Source: Fomes fomentarius
Lineage: Eukaryota > Basidiomycota > Agaricomycetes > Polyporales > Polyporaceae
Direction of reading: 5' to 3'
DNA: 64,000 bases
NCBI GenBank assembly: GCA_022606135.1
Contig: JABYQN010000003.1
Coordinates: 3,348,001-3,412,000 of the forward strand
Position numbers and translations under genes: made by a program. The notes below the pieces were generated by a model. It worked only from the letters and a program-made list of their open reading frames with translations, was not told the DNA's origin and did not search any database. Shown here in pieces: positions 59,214-64,000 of the stretch. How positions within the stretch are numbered: the first letter of the stretch is position 1; each line of letters begins with the position of its first letter.

Positions 59214-60059
59214 AGTGGACTGCGATCTCTAACAATGGACATCGGAATACTATAGTAGGTATCAACCAAAACTATAAACATAGTACAATCTCGAATCGAG
59301 CATCTTGCGAGTTAATCACCGTCTGGCTCAATGTCGAACTTCACAATGTAAGCAGTGGAATGGCGCCACCGAAGGTTATATCACCCACCGCTCATCCGCT
59401 CACCACTTCTGCTTTGGCTAACCACTCTGGCCGTTCGTCAGATGGTGTATGGAAGCCAGCGTGGCGGCTGCCGGTCAATACCATCGATATCGCTGAATAC
59501 CATCTGCGAGACTGCTTCCGCGCTGCGTGTGCCGTGTCATACAGTCGACAACCATCATGATCCTATCTCAGCCTTAGACTGACTCTCCGTGCCTTACGTC
59601 CCGAGTAGTCAATACAGAAGTGGTGATCTCCGTCACGGTGGGTGCCAAGACTATTCCGACGTACAGACCAAAGTATATTCGACAATGCGAGGAGACGGGA
59701 GAAAGCCTCGGTTTCACGTACACTCTGAAATATTCAGTGAACCCCCGCCTTATCCATGGGGATGAGCCGGCGTTGTTCTATTTGTACAACGACGTGATGG
59801 ATGAAGACAATGGGTCTACCGGAAGCACGACACGCCCGACCGCAGTGATATACTAGGGTGCAGCCATACTACTCACCTCCCATTCAGCGCTGTGCAAGGC
59901 CTATTCTAAATGTCATCAAGGCTGATCAGCAGCCGTTATGGTAGGAGAAGGGAGGAGAGAAGCGGTGAACAAGTAAGGAACACCCCTCATACCCAATTTA
60001 TAGGGAAAAGAATGCCCTGGGTCAGCTTAGGGTTACCTTCGGCTTAGATTTTCGCCCAA
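59214..60059. other. Intergenic; one small unassigned frame
   Basis: A plus-strand frame at about 59620-59856 (with YSVNPRLIHGDEPALFYLYN) is protein-like in composition but matches nothing that I recognise. Otherwise nothing is seen. Confidence 0.3.
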
Positions 60060-60860
60060 ACACGCCCGCTGACGAGGTCATTTCTCGTACCCGGCCTCTC
60101 TCATGCCCTTCTATCAGTGTCCATAGTAACAATCCACCCGCGCACGAGGTCCAATCTCGTGCCCGGGCTGACCTACATAATCCACCTACGAGGTCAGCCC
60201 TCGTGCCCGGGTTGATTCTCTCACACCTACGAGGTCAGCCCTCGTGCCCGGGTTGATTCTCTCACCCCGCCTACGAGGTCAGTCCTCGTGCCCGGGGTGA
60301 CACTGTGATATACATCTCAGTCTGCTACTATGAGAGCACCCGTGGTGCTGGAACCCCGCCTACGAGGTCAGTCCTTGTGCCCGGGTTGATTCTCTCACAC
60401 CTACGAGGTCAGCCCTCGTGCCCGGGTTCATTCTCTCACCCCGCCTACGAGGTCAGTCCTCGTGCCCGGGGTGACACTGTGATATACATCTCAGTCTGCC
60501 ACTGTGACAGCACCCGTGGTGCTGGAACCCCGCCTACGAGGTCAGTCCTCGTGCCCGAGGTGACACTGTGATATACATCTCAGTCTGCTACTGTGACAGC
60601 ACCCGTGGTGCTGGAACCCCGCCTACGAGGTCAGCCCTCGTGCCCGAGGTGACACTCCAATATACATTGTCGTCAATCTGCCACTAATCACTGCACTTCA
60701 TCTACCAGAATACCGTAGTTGAATTTCTCCACCCACCCACGAGGTCCAATCTCGTCCCCAGGCTGACCTACACAACCCACCTACGATGTCATCCCTCATG
60801 CCCGAGTTGACTTTCTTAACTAATCTACGAGGTCAGGACTCTTGCTCAGCGCAACCCATC
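60060..60860. repeat. Dyad-symmetric minisatellite array
   Basis: About a dozen units share the core TACGAGGTCAGTCCTCGTG followed by CCCGGG or CCCGAGG. Each core is an inverted repeat (ACGAGG, five-base loop, CCTCGT), so every unit could form a hairpin. Two higher-order spacings alternate: a short one of about 40 bp (TTGATTCTCTCAC linker) and a long one of about 88-90 bp (GACACTGTGATATACATCTC... linker). Units at the two ends are more diverged (GACGAGGTCAT at 60073; CTACGATGTCATC near 60781). Frames through the array are by-products of the repeat. Confidence 0.92.
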
Positions 60861-61549
60861 ATGTATGCATGCCGCAGTTATATATAATGTCAGTCAGCAC
60901 ATACACTTGCTAATCACGTAGTAGTCCCAGTACTAGTAACTGGAGCTCACAGCCGTTTCGCTGCAGGTGGGCGCAGGTTAGACCCCCCCTATAATGCTAT
61001 CAGCATTATCACCTTCTCAATACTACACTGCTTTCATGTTTATCCTGCCTGCACATCTATCTTGTTCTCTCCTATGCACATGTGTGCTGTCCATAGTTGA
61101 TCCACAGCGTGTACTTTGTTATACGACAGACAACCTCCTTTCGATGTCTGAGCGCATCCTCCCAATTGTTGTTGTACCTCCAAACAGCGCCTGCCTCATA
61201 CTCGGGCCGATTTTGAAGTCACAGGACAATCGGCTCCATATTTTGCAGCCTATACACGTCACTTAGGTGTTATCTAGGCACACAGGCAGGTGCATGCATG
61301 CCCAGGCGCTAACCGGAAATTGATGGAAATCCGACCCATAATCTGACCGACGATCTGACCAATTTGTTTATCTACACTGCCATCATGCCTGATTTGGCAC
61401 ACCATTGCCACACCCCCTGGCACATGTGCCACCTGGGTATAGGGTATTTCATGAGCGATTGCATAAGATACCCACATCCACACATATTTTTGTGTATAAT
61501 TTCCATTGCATTGACACTCAAGTGACAACCAACGCTCTACCAAAAAAAG
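60861..61549. other. Intergenic, AT-rich
   Basis: No supported gene. A TTTTTGTGTATAAT stretch lies near 61486-61500, about 55 bp upstream of the next candidate ATG and could be its TATA region. Confidence 0.35.
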
Positions 61550-62296
61550 ATGTCATCAAACACGAAGGTCAATAACAAGGTTTGTCCGCTGCGCTAGTCA
61601 CATAGTTGCTCCTAAAAACCTTCTGCTCCAGTCTCACAAACCGCAACCACGCGCTGTATCCCGCAAGGTCAATCGTATCAATAGCCTTGTGCCATTTGAT
61701 TGCATGTACTGAAATTTTGCTCCATTCCAACAGACTGAGCGAGTCGACAACACTGAGTCCCCAGTTGAGGGTAACCCCACAGCCAGAGCCGCTGATGCTG
61801 CCAACCAGGTCAGTCCCTCATACCCATTGGTATCCATGGCGGTTATGATGATTCATTCCACCCTCTCTGCTCACAGGTCAAAGGCAAGAAGAAGAAGGAA
61901 ACCAAGCCGGTTGAGGTTGCCAAGAATGTGCAGGATGTCCAGCAGACAGCTGACCAAGCTGTCCGCATGCGTGCAGCTCTTGAGAAGGCCACTCTTGGTT
62001 GGGCACGCATGAACACTGCCGATCCGCCGCGGAAGAATGTCAGCCTCCGTTTTGGATTCAAGAACCCACGCCCTAGCTCTATTCCCACGGTCACTCTGCC
62101 CCAGACTTCCGATTTATTCCATTGTCAAGCCCTTTTCCACCCCTTCCCATCTCTCAATCATCACACAGCTGGATCCATTTTCAAGCTGCCAAGCACGGCT
62201 TCAACCTGCATGTTGTCTCATCCAAAACGGTCCACGTTTGGCCCAATACCAACCTGGTCAACGCCCTTCTGCCAAGCCTGCTGGTGTGTGCTTTAG
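61550..62296 (+). CDS. Hypothetical spliced gene, Lys-rich
   Basis: The exons 61550-61579, 61734-61808 and 61877 onward join in frame with clean splice sites: MSSNTKVNNK, TERVDNTESPVEGNPTARAA, then VKGKKKKETKPVEVAKN and QQTADQAVRMRAALEKATLG followed by GWARMNTADPPRKN. The composition (basic, Lys/Ala/Glu-rich, helical) and phase agreement suggest a real or recently real protein, but I know no family. The 3' part is uncertain: the open frame runs to 62296, while the alternative frame there reads GFNLHVVSSKTVHVW and NTNLVNALLPSL, which is duplicated further on. It may be a fragment of a mobile-element protein; nothing proves that. Confidence 0.4.
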
Positions 62297-62470
62297 GGTG
62301 TGAGTAGCGTTAGACCACCTCTTCCTATTCCTTTTTCATCCTGAGACTGGTTTTATCTTGAAGCTGGTGAGCATGGCTTCAACCTGCATGTTGTCTCATC
62401 CAAAACAGTGCACTTTCGACTGAATACCAACCTGGTCAACGCCCTTCTGCCAAGCTTGGCGCTGGTGTGT
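62195..62470. repeat. Duplicated segment of about 85-90 bp
   Basis: The segment starting GGCTTCAACCTGCATGTTGT at 62199 recurs at about 62374, with CCAACCTGGTCAACGCCCTT in both. It reads GFNLHVVSSKTVHVW / GFNLHVVSSKTVHFR and NTNLVNALLPSL in the same relative frame in both, so it looks like a duplicated exon-sized coding piece. Confidence 0.8.
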
Positions 62471-62477
62471 GGACGCG

Positions 62478-62556
62478 AGTGACGGGCCCGTGTGACAGCA
62501 GGGCCCCCGTGTGACAGGCCCGTGTGACACAGGCCCGTGTGACAGGCCCCCGTGTG
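62478..62556. repeat. GTGTGACAGGCCC minisatellite
   Basis: About five imperfect copies of a 13-18 bp unit built from GGCCCGTGTGACA follow one another directly downstream of the duplicated segment. Confidence 0.85.
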
Positions 62557-63347
62557 ACCATTATTACACGCACATATGTGACATAGCACTCACAACCTCT
62601 TTTCCAATCTTGACCTCCGTGTTTGACTTCCCCTAGCTGTCTCCAGCCCCACCCAGTCTACATCCTGGACCCATCATCTGCATCCGGCAAAATGCCCTGT
62701 CTCGAATACACCGTTCTGCAGCATTGAGCGACCTCCGCATGACCCTGGCGCCCGCGTATCCTTCGTGTCCTCAGGCTCTCTTTGCGAGAAGACGCCGAGG
62801 ACATTGTAGCTTCTAGATCGAGCAACTTGGGAGATGTATGTGCTTGGGAATGTGTTACAGTCCACAAGGTGCATATTATCTTTCTCAGGACGATTTCATG
62901 CAACTAAATAGTCTGGCTCACAAATTCACATACCCTCGCCGCAAGCCTGGTTGCTCCCTCAGAATCCGTTGAGTATCGTGTGCCTCGGATGTTCTCGTCT
63001 TGTTGGTGAGTAACGCGTGGCCATGTTCCCCCATCGCTCTTCTGTTGTACTCTCCTGTTGTACTACACTCTCCTATGCTATTGTCGGTGTTCCCCAGTCT
63101 CGACTGCATTGATGTGTAAAAGTCGAATATGGATTGACTTGGCCAACGGTATGTGCACGACAAATACGGTCGTGTGTGCAAAGATCAATCACTGTACACC
63201 CTGGCATGCACACCACGCGCTTACAAGTTACACACAAGGGCTGCCATCCCAATCCATATCGACGCCCGGCTGTCACGTCATATACTGAGGTATGTCTAAC
63301 GCTTTCGTATCACTGCCAACCACTAATACTATGCTCAGACACACGAT
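62557..63347. other. Intergenic, no supported gene
   Basis: Frames of 60-90 residues on both strands lack motifs. Nothing further is seen. Confidence 0.3.
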
Positions 63348-63746
63348 ATGCTTGAGTTGATCATGGCATGCGCAGGCGTCCTTTCCAGTTTGCGTCTACA
63401 GGGTCCTCCCGAGGCTCACGGTCACCTGGTGCACCCACAACCATTCACACGACCCTACATTCTACCCAATGCAGGTTCTGTCCACATCGGCATCTCCTCC
63501 CCCACCGGGCACATGGTTTCCGACTATCCCGCGCATCAACCACTGGGCCCAGCGCAGGTCTCGACGGTCTCGCATAGATCTCCTTTTCCCCCTCGCGAGG
63601 AATGGCACAGACGAGATCCCGTTGACGGCCTTGAGTGGGACCGCAAGCGCGGACGTCCTCCCTTCAAGAACTACGCTCATCCTCCTTCGCACTTGTACCA
63701 GTCTCGTGCTCGCTCTCGGTCAGTCCCTCAAGGCGGTCAGTTCTGA
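63348..63746 (+). CDS. Proline-rich hypothetical frame, possibly continuing past a stop
   Basis: The 132-residue frame is Pro/His/Arg-rich (RSPFPPREEWHRRDPVDG, DRKRGRPPFKNYAHPPSH). After the TGA at 63744-63746 the same frame stays open and equally biased (PRPPVSELVHEPVGRRYDG, ETLHLAAQQAAAMVEEDS) until 63959. So either an intron removes the stop, or the gene is disrupted by one nonsense change. No family is recognised, and the start codon is not secure. Confidence 0.35.
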   Translation: MLELIMACAGVLSSLRLQGPPEAHGHLVHPQPFTRPYILPNAGSVHIGISSPTGHMVSDYPAHQPLGPAQVSTVSHRSPFPPREEWHRRDPVDGLEWDRKRGRPPFKNYAHPPSHLYQSRARSRSVPQGGQF

Positions 63747-64000
63747 GACGCGAAGAATGGCGCTCCTGGTCACGCTCGTCGTGCGTTTCGCCCCCGTCCG
63801 CCTGTATCCGAACTCGTACACGAGCCGGTCGGTCGGCGATACGACGGTGATGCACATGCACCAAGCGGACGTGCGTCTGAGACCCTGCACCTTGCTGCGC
63901 AACAAGCGGCTGCCATGGTCGAGGAGGACAGCCGGAGGGGGGAGGGCAAATCGCGACAGGGACGATAAGTTCGTCTGACTGCAGTGGAACCAGTGTAGAA

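Noticed and set aside
60305..60571. Small protein encoded by the minisatellite
   Set aside because: The frame is open only because the repeat period keeps phase; there is no start context or unique sequence.
60060..60860. Array looked at as a CRISPR
   Set aside because: Eukaryotic context, no unique spacers of constant length (linkers are themselves repeated), no cas genes.
60060..60860. Similarity of GGCACGAGG to a cDNA-cloning adaptor
   Set aside because: The motif sits inside diverged dyad repeats with variable bases and both orientations; contamination by vector or adaptor would be identical and isolated.

Overview
The window looks like nuclear DNA of a filamentous basidiomycete, most likely an Agaricomycete. 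Genes are split by many 45-80 bp introns with GTRNGT donors, CTRAC-like branch points and YAG acceptors. The housekeeping proteins read as fungal, and several lineage-typical families are present (DUF6533 membrane proteins, F-box proteins, fungal HNH-type proteins). All models come from reading splice sites by eye; no alignment was run.

Conserved single-copy genes, read through as complete or nearly complete models: a mitochondrial Hsp78/ClpB disaggregase (19364-23867, 15 exons, 822 aa), the glycine cleavage T-protein GCV1 (26962-28733, minus), the dolichyl-phosphate glucosyltransferase ALG5 (31676-34049, 358 aa), an ETT1-like translation-termination factor (38967-41326, minus, 702 aa), a ketopantoate-reductase-like enzyme (46616-48203, 418 aa), coronin (48992-51217, 518 aa), an SLC25 mitochondrial carrier (55168-56383, minus) and the actin-binding protein Abp1/drebrin-like (56569-59213). 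The carrier and Abp1 are divergent across only 185 bp. Coronin and Abp1 both act on Arp2/3-dependent cortical actin. Near the left edge are two F-box-like genes (the first apparently frameshifted) and a single-pass membrane protein with a C-terminal PPxY motif (4954-6098, minus).

The accessory part is dominated by nine members of the DUF6533 multi-pass membrane family, at about 1-337 (partial), 7017-8664, 9932-11576, 14537-16174, 24725-26342, 29429-31067, 34645-36278, 42329-43935 and 52269-53888. They sit between the conserved genes and fall into subgroups produced by recent duplication. One duplication is a tandem unit of about 4.5 kb (9.9-14.3 kb and 14.5-18.6 kb) that also carries a decayed RPA1-like gene in each copy. 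The other is a roughly 2.1 kb DUF6533 unit present three times (34.6, 42.3 and 52.3 kb). The last two copies form a large inverted repeat enclosing the ketopantoate-reductase-like and coronin genes. Broken pieces of a fungal HNH-family gene and a truncated copy of the mitochondrial carrier lie at the repeat ends and record several rearrangements.

The right end (59.2-64 kb) has no confident conserved gene. It contains a dyad-symmetric minisatellite of about a dozen units (60.06-60.86 kb), a small spliced hypothetical gene with a duplicated segment, a second GC-rich minisatellite and a proline-rich reading frame running toward the edge.
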